A DNA stretch of 64,000 nt. Source: Pseudomonas sp. S31 (GTDB lineage Bacteria > Pseudomonadota > Gammaproteobacteria > Pseudomonadales > Pseudomonadaceae). The position numbers and the translations under genes are program-made. The stretch covers positions 1-64,000 of the forward strand of contig NZ_JACVVE010000021.1 in assembly GCF_016648105.1 (NCBI RefSeq). The letters are read 5' to 3'. The notes beneath the pieces were generated by a model, which made no database searches, had not been told where the DNA came from, and was given only the letters and a program-made list of their open reading frames with translations. Positions 16,066 through 23,617 of this stretch are shown here, one piece after another (positions within the stretch are counted from its first letter, which is position 1; each line of letters starts with the position of its first letter).

Positions 16066-17373
16066 ATGATTCAGGAGCAGCGGCTCGTCCGCCTGATCAC
16101 TCTGAAACTCATCCCTTTTCTGGTCCTGCTGTACCTGGTGGCCTATGTCGATCGTTCGGCGGTGGGCTTCGCCAAGCTGCACATGGGTGCCGATATCGGC
16201 CTCGGTGACGCAGCCTATGGCCTTGGCGCCGGGCTCTTCTTCATCGGTTACTTTCTCTTCGAGGTGCCGAGCAACCTGTTGCTCGACCGCTTCGGCGCAC
16301 GCCGCTGGTTCGCCCGCATCCTGGTGACCTGGGGCGCGATCACCATCGGCATGGCGTTCGTCACCGGGCCCAACGGCTTCTACGTGATGCGCTTCCTGCT
16401 GGGGGCGGCCGAGGCCGGCTTCTTCCCGGGCGTGCTGTACTACATCACCCAGTGGTACCCGGTACGCCATCGCGGCAAGATCCTCGGTTTCTTCATCCTT
16501 TCGCAGCCGCTGGCGATGCTCGTCACCGGGCCGCTGTCGGGCGCGCTGCTGGGGCTCGACGGCAGCTATGGCCTGCATGGCTGGCAGTGGCTGTTCATCT
16601 GCATCGGTACTCCGGCGGTGCTGCTGGCCTGGCCGACCCTGCGCCTGCTGCCGGACGGCCCGGCCAAGGTGCGCTGGCTCAGCGACGAGCAACGCAGCTG
16701 GCTGCAGGAGCAATTGGCCAACGACCTGCGCGAGTTCGGCCAGACCCGCCACGGCAACCCGCTGCATGCCTTGAAGGACGGCCGGGTGTTATTGCTGGCG
16801 CTGTTCTATCTGCCGGTGACCTTGAGCATCTATGGCCTGGGCTTGTGGCTGCCGACGCTGATCCATCAGTTCGGCGGCAGTGACCTGGTCACCGGCTTCG
16901 TCTCGGCGGTGCCTTACCTGTTCGGCATCATCGGCCTGCTGATCGTCCCGCGCAGTTCCGACCGCCTCAACGACCGCTACGGCCACCTCGGCCTGCTGTA
17001 CGCCCTGGGCGCCATCGGCCTGTTCCTCAGTGCCTGGCTAACCGTACCGGGGATGCAGCTGGCGGCCTTGTGCCTGGTGGCGTTCGCGCTGTTCTCCTGC
17101 ACCGCGATCTTCTGGACCCTGCCGGGCCGGTTCTTCTCCGGGGCCAGTGCCGCGGCGGGCATCGCCCTGATCAACTCGATCGGCAACCTCGGCGGCTACC
17201 TGGGCCCATTCGGCATCGGCGCGCTCAAGGAGCACACCGGGCAGCTGTCGTCAGGCCTGTACTTCCTGGCCGTGGTGATGCTGTTCGGGCTGTTGCTCAC
17301 CGGCGTCGTCTACAACCGCCTGGAGCGCCGCCAGCGCCTGGCTTCCACGCGGGTGGCCGAGGCCTCCCGCTAA
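16066..17373 (+). CDS. MFS sugar-acid transporter (anion:cation symporter type)
   Basis: Codes for 435 residues with about 12 membrane segments. Motifs LFFIGYFLFEVPSNLLLDRFGARRWFARI and FLLGAAEAGFFPGVLYYITQWYP are characteristic of the ACS family (tartrate, glucarate, hexuronate and 4-hydroxyphenylacetate porters). Start ATG 16066 after ttggag; an upstream in-frame ATG lacks such a site. It opens the rightward operon with the GguC-like and aldehyde dehydrogenase genes, so it likely brings in the sugar acid used by the divergent dehydratase. Confidence 0.85.
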   Translation: MIQEQRLVRLITLKLIPFLVLLYLVAYVDRSAVGFAKLHMGADIGLGDAAYGLGAGLFFIGYFLFEVPSNLLLDRFGARRWFARILVTWGAITIGMAFVTGPNGFYVMRFLLGAAEAGFFPGVLYYITQWYPVRHRGKILGFFILSQPLAMLVTGPLSGALLGLDGSYGLHGWQWLFICIGTPAVLLAWPTLRLLPDGPAKVRWLSDEQRSWLQEQLANDLREFGQTRHGNPLHALKDGRVLLLALFYLPVTLSIYGLGLWLPTLIHQFGGSDLVTGFVSAVPYLFGIIGLLIVPRSSDRLNDRYGHLGLLYALGAIGLFLSAWLTVPGMQLAALCLVAFALFSCTAIFWTLPGRFFSGASAAAGIALINSIGNLGGYLGPFGIGALKEHTGQLSSGLYFLAVVMLFGLLLTGVVYNRLERRQRLASTRVAEASR

Positions 17374-17401
17374 TCTTCGCAACCGAAAAGCGAGCACAAG
17401 C

Positions 17402-18391
17402 ATGCGATTGATCCAATTCGAAACCGCCACCAGCGAGCGCCGCGTAGGCGTGGTGGAAGGCGAGCACGCCCTGGAAGTGCGTGGCGCCAGCAGCACCCGT
17501 GAACTGGCCCTGCAGGCCATCGCCAGCGGCCGCGACCTGGCCAGCGAAGTGCAGGCCGCAGGCCTGGGCGAAAGCCACGACTACCTGGCGCTGCTGGCCG
17601 CAGGCCGCGTGTTGCCGCCGCTGGACCACCCGGACCCGGCGCACTGCCTGGTCACCGGCACCGGCCTGACCCACCTGGGCAGTGCCGCCACCCGCGACAA
17701 GATGCACCAGCAGCAGGCCGAAGGGGCCGTGACCGACAGCATGCGCATGTTCCAGTGGGGCCTGGAGGGCGGCCGGCCGCCAGCGGGCGAGGAGGGCGCG
17801 CAGCCGGAGTGGTTCTACAAGGGCGACGGCGGCATCGTCGTGCGCCCCGGCGCCGACCTGCCGCTGCCGGCCTTCGCCGAAGATGCCGGCGAGGAGCCGG
17901 AACTGGTCGGCCTGTACCTGATCGGTGCCGACGGCACGCCGTATCGTCTGGGTTACGCGCTGGGCAACGAGTTCTCCGACCATGTCATGGAGCGGCGCAA
18001 CTACCTGTACCTGGCCCATTCCAAGCTGCGCGCCTGCAGCTTCGGCCCGGAGCTGCGCCTGGGCGCGCTACCGGCGCACCTGGAAGGCACCAGCCGCATC
18101 CTGCGTGATGGCCAGGAACTGTGGAGCAAGCCGTTCCTCTCCGGTGAGCAGAACATGTGCCACAGCTTCGAGAACCTTGAGTTCCATCACTTCAAGTACG
18201 ACCAGTTCCTGCGCGCCGGCGATATCCACGTGCACTACTTCGGCACCGCCACGCTGTCGTTCGCCGACGGTATCCAGGCGCGGCCGGGCGACACCTTCGA
18301 GGTCAGCCTCGATGCCTTCGGCCAGCCGCTGCGCAACGGTATCGCCGCCGCGCCCGAGCAGGTCCGCCCCGGGGTCGTGAAAAGCCTCTGA
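17402..18391 (+). CDS. GguC/AraD1-type FAH-fold protein
   Basis: Codes for 329 residues; begins MRLIQFETATSERRVGVVEG and has the C-terminal fumarylacetoacetase-like domain (GTGLTHLGSAATRDKMHQ, EPELVGLYLIGADGTPYRLGYALGNEFSDHVMERRNYLYLAHSKLRACSFGPEL, GEQNMCHSFENLEFHHFKYD). This family is found beside pentonate dehydratases and semialdehyde dehydrogenases. Proposed roles are dehydration of a 2-keto-3-deoxy-pentonate or hydrolysis of a diketo-deoxy acid; which applies here is not decidable from sequence. It sits between the transporter and the dehydrogenase gene, gaps of 28 and 29 bases. No DapA-type KDA dehydratase is in the window, which makes this the candidate for that step. Confidence 0.75.
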   Translation: MRLIQFETATSERRVGVVEGEHALEVRGASSTRELALQAIASGRDLASEVQAAGLGESHDYLALLAAGRVLPPLDHPDPAHCLVTGTGLTHLGSAATRDKMHQQQAEGAVTDSMRMFQWGLEGGRPPAGEEGAQPEWFYKGDGGIVVRPGADLPLPAFAEDAGEEPELVGLYLIGADGTPYRLGYALGNEFSDHVMERRNYLYLAHSKLRACSFGPELRLGALPAHLEGTSRILRDGQELWSKPFLSGEQNMCHSFENLEFHHFKYDQFLRAGDIHVHYFGTATLSFADGIQARPGDTFEVSLDAFGQPLRNGIAAAPEQVRPGVVKSL

Positions 18392-18420
18392 GCCTTTTTC
18401 TTCAGCTACAGGAGTCAACC

Positions 18421-19995
18421 ATGTCTGGAAGCAACTTCATTGGCGGCAAGCGCAGCGCTGCCGGCACTGTGCGTCTGCAGAGCCTCGATGCGCGTACCGG
18501 CGAGGCACTGCCGCAGGCCTTCGTCCAGGCCACCCCTGAAGAGGTGGCTGGCGCCGCGCAGGCCGCAGACGCGGCGTTCGCCGAATACAACGGCCTGGCG
18601 CCGGAGCGCCGTGCGCAGTTCCTCGATGCCATCGCCGACCAGCTGGACGCGCTGGGCGACGCCTTCGTCGAAACCGTGTGCCGCGAGACCGCACTGCCGG
18701 CCGGGCGCATCCAGGGCGAGCGTAGCCGTACCAGCAACCAGATGCGCCTGTACGCCAAGGTGCTGCGCCGTGGCGACTACCTGGGGGCGCGCATCGACCG
18801 CGCGCAGCCGCAGCGCCAGCCCTTGCCGCGCCCGGATCTGCGTCAGTACCGCACCGGCGTCGGGCCGGTGGCGGTGTTCGGCGCCAGCAACTTCCCGCTG
18901 GCCTTCTCCACGGCTGGCGGTGATACCGCCGCAGCCCTGGCTGCCGGCTGCCCGGTCGTGGTCAAGGCGCACAGTGGCCATATGGCGACTGCCGAGCAGG
19001 TGGCCGAGGCCATCGAGCGGGCCGCCGTGGCCACCGGCATGCCTGCCGGGGTGTTCAACATGATCTACGGCGCCGGTGTCGGCGAAGCGCTGGTGCGCCA
19101 TCCGGCGATCCAGGCGGTGGGTTTCACCGGTTCGCTCAAGGGTGGCCGTGCCCTGTGCGACTTGGCTGCGGCGCGCCCGCAGCCGATTCCGGTGTTCGCC
19201 GAGATGAGCAGCATCAATCCCGTGCTGGTGTTGCCTGGGGCGTTGCAGGCTCGCGGCGAGCAGGTGGCCAAGGAGCTGGCCGCCTCGGTGGTGCTCGGTT
19301 GCGGGCAGTTCTGCACCAATCCAGGCTTGGTCATCGGCATCGCCGGCGAAGCGTTCAGCGCCTTCGTCGCCGCATTGGCCGCGCAATTGGGCGATCAAGC
19401 CGGGCAGACCATGCTCAACGCCGGCACCCTGCGCAGCTATGCCAGCGGCGTGCAGCGCTTGCACCAGCACCCCGGCGTGCGTCACCTGGCCGGTGCCGAA
19501 CAGGCCGGCGACCTAGCCCAGGCGCAGTTGTTCCAGGCCGATGTCAGCCTGCTGCTCAATGGCGACGAACTGCTCCAGGAAGAAGTCTTCGGCCCCACCA
19601 CGGTGGTCGTCGAAGTGGCTGACGAAGCCGAGCTGCGCCGCGCGCTGGAAGCGTTGCACGGGCAACTGACCGCCACCCTGATCGCCGAGCCCGAGGACTT
19701 CCAGCGCTTCGCCGCCCTGGTGCCGGTGCTCCAGCGCAAGGCCGGACGGCTGTTGGTCAATGGCTACCCGACCGGTGTCGAGGTGTGCGATGCGATGGTC
19801 CACGGCGGGCCTTATCCGGCGACCTCCGATGCCCGCGGCACCTCGGTCGGCACCCTGGCCATCGACCGCTTCCTGCGCCCGGTGTGCTACCAGGACTACC
19901 CGGACGCGCTGCTTCCCGATGCGCTGAAGAATGCCAACCCGCTGGGCCTGCAACGCCTGGTCGACGGCCAGCACAGCCGCGAGGCGCTGAACTGA
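18421..19995 (+). CDS. Alpha-ketoglutaric semialdehyde-type dehydrogenase (NADP)
   Basis: Codes for 524 residues of the aldehyde dehydrogenase superfamily, start ATG 18421 after aggagtcaacc. Catalytic Cys298 is in GCGQFCTNPGL, and the general-base region is FAEMSSINPVLVLP. The substrate-channel segment GVGPVAVFGASNFPLAFSTAGGDTAAALAAGCPVVVKAHSGH is typical of the AldH/KgsalDH (type III, D-glucarate and hydroxyproline-linked) branch. The expected product is 2-oxoglutarate, the exit point of non-phosphorylative pentonate and hexarate pathways. It is followed by a strong hairpin, so the first sugar-acid operon ends here. Confidence 0.85.
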   Translation: MSGSNFIGGKRSAAGTVRLQSLDARTGEALPQAFVQATPEEVAGAAQAADAAFAEYNGLAPERRAQFLDAIADQLDALGDAFVETVCRETALPAGRIQGERSRTSNQMRLYAKVLRRGDYLGARIDRAQPQRQPLPRPDLRQYRTGVGPVAVFGASNFPLAFSTAGGDTAAALAAGCPVVVKAHSGHMATAEQVAEAIERAAVATGMPAGVFNMIYGAGVGEALVRHPAIQAVGFTGSLKGGRALCDLAAARPQPIPVFAEMSSINPVLVLPGALQARGEQVAKELAASVVLGCGQFCTNPGLVIGIAGEAFSAFVAALAAQLGDQAGQTMLNAGTLRSYASGVQRLHQHPGVRHLAGAEQAGDLAQAQLFQADVSLLLNGDELLQEEVFGPTTVVVEVADEAELRRALEALHGQLTATLIAEPEDFQRFAALVPVLQRKAGRLLVNGYPTGVEVCDAMVHGGPYPATSDARGTSVGTLAIDRFLRPVCYQDYPDALLPDALKNANPLGLQRLVDGQHSREALN

Positions 19996-20026
19996 CGCCA
20001 GTAGCGTAACCGTTGCACCGCTGTAC

Positions 20027-20055
20027 GCCCGCCCGGCCATGCCCGGGCGGGCTTT
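20027..20055 (+). terminator. Rho-independent terminator
   Basis: A perfect 10-bp G+C stem (20027-20036 with 20043-20052) and a 6-base loop are followed by ttt. It lies 31 bases after the aldehyde dehydrogenase stop and before the second MFS gene, separating two transcription units. Confidence 0.75.
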
Positions 20056-20095
20056 CGCCGAATGACCCCAAGAACAACAACAAGAGGTTGCAGCC

Positions 20096-21427
20096 ATGCC
20101 CAGTCGTTCCGTACCCGCCGACCTGGTCGAGCGGGAATCGTTGGATAACCGTCTGTTCCGCAAGATCAACTGGCGCATCGTGCCGTTGTTCATCGTGTGT
20201 TTCCTGTTCGCCTACCTGGACCGCGTCAACATCAGTTTCGCCAAGCTGCAGATGCAGAGCGCGCTGGGTTTCAGCGACGCTGTCTACGGCCTGGGGGCGA
20301 GCCTGTTCTTCGTCGGCTACTTCCTCTTCGAAGTGCCGAGCAACGTGTTGCTGCACCGCATCGGCGCGCGTATCTGGATCGCCCGCATCATGATCAGTTG
20401 GGGGCTGACCTCGGCGGCGATGATGTTCGTCACCAGCGAAACCTGGTTCTACGTGCTGCGTTTCCTCATCGGCGTCATGGAAGCCGGTTTCGTGCCAGGG
20501 GTGCTGTACTTCTTCACCCAGTGGTACCCCAGCGATCGCCGTGCGCGCATCAATGCCTATTTCAAGAGTTCGATCTGCCTGTGCGGCATCGTCGGCGGCC
20601 CGCTGGCTGGGTTCATCCTCAGCCATTTCGACGGCGTCAACGGCCTTGCCGGCTGGCAGTGGCTGTTCCTGCTCGAAGGCCTGCCGTCGGTGCTGCTCGG
20701 CCTGTTGGTGCTGTGGCTGGTCAGCGACCGCATCGAGGACGCCCGCTGGCTCGATGGTGAAGAGAAGCGCTACCTGCGCGAGCGTCTCGATGCCGAACCC
20801 AAGCCCGAGGGCGGCAGCTCGATTCGGGCGATCCTGCGCGAGCCGGCCTCGGTCGCGCTGTCGGCGATCTACCTGTGCCTGGTGATGGCACTGACCGGGC
20901 TGCTGTTCTGGATGCCGCAGCTGATCCGCAATGCCGGCGTGGCGGATGCCATGGACATCGGCCTGCTGACCATGATCCCGTACCTGGTGGCGGTGGTCGG
21001 CAACCTGCTGATCGGCCGCAGCTCGGACCTGCGCGGCGAGCGCCGTTGGCACATGGCGAGCTGCGCGGCGATGACCACCGTCGGCTATGCCCTGTGTGCC
21101 AGCTTCAGCGGCCAGTTGTGGCTGTTGATGCTGGGCATGGGCCTGATCATGACCGGGATCATCGCCTGGATGCCGATCTTCTGGACCCTGCCACCGAAGT
21201 ACCTGGCTGGCCTTGCGGCAGCGGCGGGCATCGCGCTGATCAACTCCATCGGCCAGCTCGGCGGCATCGTCGGCCCCTACCTGGTGGGCAAGGTTCGCGA
21301 TGCCAGCGGTTCGCCGACCCCGGCCCTGTGGCTGCTGACGGCGGTCAGCCTGCTGGCGGTGGTGCTGATCGTCTGGGCCGTCCCGCGCCGCCTGTATGCG
21401 GCTCCATCTGAACCACGCAACGACTGA
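20096..21427 (+). CDS. MFS transporter, ACS family (second sugar-acid porter)
   Basis: Codes for 443 residues with about 12 membrane segments; FAYLDRVNISFAKLQMQ and GASLFFVGYFLFEVPSNVLLHRIGARIWIARI place it with tartrate/phthalate/sugar-acid symporters. The start ATG 20096 is preceded by aagagg. It resembles the transporter at 16066 but is clearly not a recent copy. It forms a pair with the 2-hydroxyacid dehydrogenase nine bases downstream, suggesting uptake of a keto or hydroxy acid that the dehydrogenase reduces or oxidises. Independent of the upstream operon because of the terminator. Confidence 0.85.
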   Translation: MPSRSVPADLVERESLDNRLFRKINWRIVPLFIVCFLFAYLDRVNISFAKLQMQSALGFSDAVYGLGASLFFVGYFLFEVPSNVLLHRIGARIWIARIMISWGLTSAAMMFVTSETWFYVLRFLIGVMEAGFVPGVLYFFTQWYPSDRRARINAYFKSSICLCGIVGGPLAGFILSHFDGVNGLAGWQWLFLLEGLPSVLLGLLVLWLVSDRIEDARWLDGEEKRYLRERLDAEPKPEGGSSIRAILREPASVALSAIYLCLVMALTGLLFWMPQLIRNAGVADAMDIGLLTMIPYLVAVVGNLLIGRSSDLRGERRWHMASCAAMTTVGYALCASFSGQLWLLMLGMGLIMTGIIAWMPIFWTLPPKYLAGLAAAAGIALINSIGQLGGIVGPYLVGKVRDASGSPTPALWLLTAVSLLAVVLIVWAVPRRLYAAPSEPRND

Positions 21428-21436
21428 GGAGGTTTC

Positions 21437-22393
21437 ATGCAACGTGTCGTTTCCTTTGGCCCTATCTCCAGTGCCGAGGTGCTGGCCGACCTGGGCCGGC
21501 GTTACCACTTCCAGCGTTTCGACCAGCCGATGGCCGACCGCGAGGGTTTCCTCGCGGCCCTGGCCACCGCCGATGGGCTCATCGGCAGCACCTTGCCGCT
21601 GGGCGCCGAGCTGCTCGACCGGGCGCCTGGGCTCAAGGTCATCGCCAGCGTGTCGGCCGGCTTCGACAACTACGACCTGGACTACCTGCGCCAACGCGGT
21701 ATCCGCCTGACCAACACCCCCGATGCAGTGACCGAAACCACCGCCGACACCGGCTTCATGCTGTTGATGATGGCCGCCCGGCGTGCCTGCGAACTGGCGC
21801 AGCTGGTGCGCGACGGCCAGTGGACGCGCGGTATCGACGCTTCGCGCTTCGGCCTCGACGTGCACGGCAAGACCCTCGGCATCGTCGGGCTTGGCCGCAT
21901 CGGTGCGGCCGTGGCCCGGCGCGGGCACTTCGGTTTCGGCATGCCGGTGCTGTACAGCGGCAACAGCGACAAGCCCGGGTACCAGGCGGAGTTCGGCGCC
22001 CGCCGCGTGCCACTGGCGCAGTTGCTGGGCGAGGCGGATTTCGTCTGCGTCTGCGTGCCGCTGAGCCCGGCCACTCATCACCTGTTCGGGCGCGAGCAGT
22101 TCGCGGCCATGCGTGACGATGCGGTGTTCGTCAACATTGCCCGTGGCGCAGTTGTCGACGAGCCGGCGCTGGTGCAGGCGCTGGCCGAGGGGCAGATCCG
22201 TGCAGCCGGCCTGGATGTCTTCGAGCGCGAGCCGCTGCCGGCCGACTCACCGCTGCTGGCCCTGCCCCAGGTAGTGGCTTTGCCGCACATCGGCTCGGCG
22301 ACCGTCGAGGCCCGTGCGCTGATGGCACGCACCGCGGCGGCGCAACTGGCGGCGGTGCTCGAGGGCAGGGCGCCCGACCATCCGGTGCTCTGA
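21437..22393 (+). CDS. D-2-hydroxyacid dehydrogenase (glyoxylate/hydroxypyruvate or 2-ketogluconate reductase type)
   Basis: Codes for 318 residues, start ATG 21437 after gaggagg. NAD(P) motif GLGRIGAAVARRGHFGFG; catalytic Arg in NIARGAVVDEPALVQAL, Glu in AAGLDVFEREPLP and His in LPHIGSATVEAR, all present. The family includes GhrB, hydroxypyruvate reductase and 2-ketogluconate reductase; sequence alone does not fix the substrate. Co-transcribed with the ACS transporter, it probably acts on the imported acid or on an intermediate of the neighbouring pathway. Confidence 0.85.
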   Translation: MQRVVSFGPISSAEVLADLGRRYHFQRFDQPMADREGFLAALATADGLIGSTLPLGAELLDRAPGLKVIASVSAGFDNYDLDYLRQRGIRLTNTPDAVTETTADTGFMLLMMAARRACELAQLVRDGQWTRGIDASRFGLDVHGKTLGIVGLGRIGAAVARRGHFGFGMPVLYSGNSDKPGYQAEFGARRVPLAQLLGEADFVCVCVPLSPATHHLFGREQFAAMRDDAVFVNIARGAVVDEPALVQALAEGQIRAAGLDVFEREPLPADSPLLALPQVVALPHIGSATVEARALMARTAAAQLAAVLEGRAPDHPVL

Positions 22394-22483
22394 CACGCAG
22401 ACAGACGAGCAAGACGCATCAGCCTGTGAGAGGATGGCCGCTTCTCCGCCAAGTGGCCAGACAGGACCCCGAAACCAAGCCTG

Positions 22484-23377
22484 ATGAAGACGCCAAAACG
22501 AATCGAACCGCTGATCGAAGACGGGCTCGTCGACGAGGTCCTGCGCCCGTTGATGAGTGGCAAGGAAGCTGCCGTGTATGTGGTGCGCTGCGGCACCCAG
22601 GTACGCTGCGCCAAGGTCTACAAGGAGGCCAACAAGCGCAGCTTCCGCCAGGCCGCCGAGTACCAGGAAGGGCGCAAGGTACGCAACAGCCGCCAGGCCC
22701 GGGCCATGGCCAAGGGCAGCAAGTACGGGCGCAAGGAAGCCGAGGACGCTTGGCAGAACGCCGAAGTGGCGGCCTTGTTCCGCCTGGCCGGTGCCGGTGT
22801 GCGGGTGCCCAAGCCGTTCGACTTCCAGGACGGCGTGCTGTTGATGGAGCTGGTCACCGACGCCGATGGCGACGCCGCCCCACGCCTGAACGATGTGCAC
22901 CTGGAGGCCGAGCAAGCGCGTGAGTACCATGCCTTCGTCATCCGCCAGATCGTGCTGATGCTCTGCGCCGGGCTGGTGCATGGCGACCTGTCGGAGTTCA
23001 ACGTGCTGCTCGGCCCCGAGGGCCCGGTGATCATCGACCTGCCGCAGGCGGTGGACGCTGCCGGCAACAACCATGCCTTCAGCATGCTCCAGCGCGACGT
23101 GGCGAACATGGCGCATTATTTCGGGCGCTTCGCCCCGGAGCTCAAGGCGACGCGCTATGCCCAGGAAATGTGGGCCCTGTACGAGGGCGGTGAACTGCGC
23201 CCGGACAGCCCATTGACCGGGCAGTTCGCCGACGATGAGCAGGCTGCCGACGTGGCGGGGGTGATGCGCGAGATCGACGCCGCCCGGCTCGACGATGCGC
23301 GCCGCCGAGCGGCGCGGGCCGAGGCCGAGCAAGGTCCGGCCCGGGCCGAAGAGCCCCCTCCGCCCTGGCTGCAATAG
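22484..23377 (+). CDS. RIO1-like serine/threonine kinase
   Basis: Codes for 297 residues. N-terminal SGKEAAVYVV is the RIO form of the nucleotide loop; the catalytic Asp168 lies in VHGDLSEFN and the metal-binding Asp185 in IIDLPQAVD. These are hallmark RIO-kinase motifs. The C-terminal tail is Ala/Arg/Glu-rich and ends in proline-rich PPPPWLQ. Close relatives are conserved as single-copy genes in Pseudomonas; role unknown. It stands alone, 90 bases after the hydroxyacid dehydrogenase, and is followed by a hairpin. Confidence 0.85.
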   Translation: MKTPKRIEPLIEDGLVDEVLRPLMSGKEAAVYVVRCGTQVRCAKVYKEANKRSFRQAAEYQEGRKVRNSRQARAMAKGSKYGRKEAEDAWQNAEVAALFRLAGAGVRVPKPFDFQDGVLLMELVTDADGDAAPRLNDVHLEAEQAREYHAFVIRQIVLMLCAGLVHGDLSEFNVLLGPEGPVIIDLPQAVDAAGNNHAFSMLQRDVANMAHYFGRFAPELKATRYAQEMWALYEGGELRPDSPLTGQFADDEQAADVAGVMREIDAARLDDARRRAARAEAEQGPARAEEPPPPWLQ

Positions 23378-23389
23378 CCTGCTGCGAAT

Positions 23390-23416
23390 GCCTGCCTGGC
23401 GGACTGCCGGGCAGGC
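23390..23416 (+). terminator. Hairpin after RIO kinase gene
   Basis: An 11-bp stem with one wobble pair (23390-23400 with 23406-23416) and a 5-base loop lies 12 bases after the stop. No T-run follows, so it is a likely but not certain terminator. Beyond it, 23440-23600 is A+T-rich with no gene; it must hold the promoter of the type I secretion operon, but no clear -35/-10 was identified. Confidence 0.5.
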
Positions 23417-23617
23417 GCCTGCGTTGAAGCAATAGGGTAAGTTCCAGGGCCGCCCCTCATTGGTACCCACTCGCTGTTAATTAATTATAAGAACATTCCT
23501 ACAGTTGTTTTATTTTTTCGGAAGCTTCCTGCAACTTGCTGAGCATTATGTAAGGCCGTAATAGCGATATCGAGCACTATTATTGTTTCATGTGCAACTT
23601 TCACATGGAGTGAAAAA

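Noticed and set aside
19757..22081. A 774-codon minus-strand frame opposite the second MFS and hydroxyacid dehydrogenase genes
   Set aside because: Rich in His/Gln/Arg low-complexity text typical of antisense frames; both plus-strand genes are intact and recognisable.
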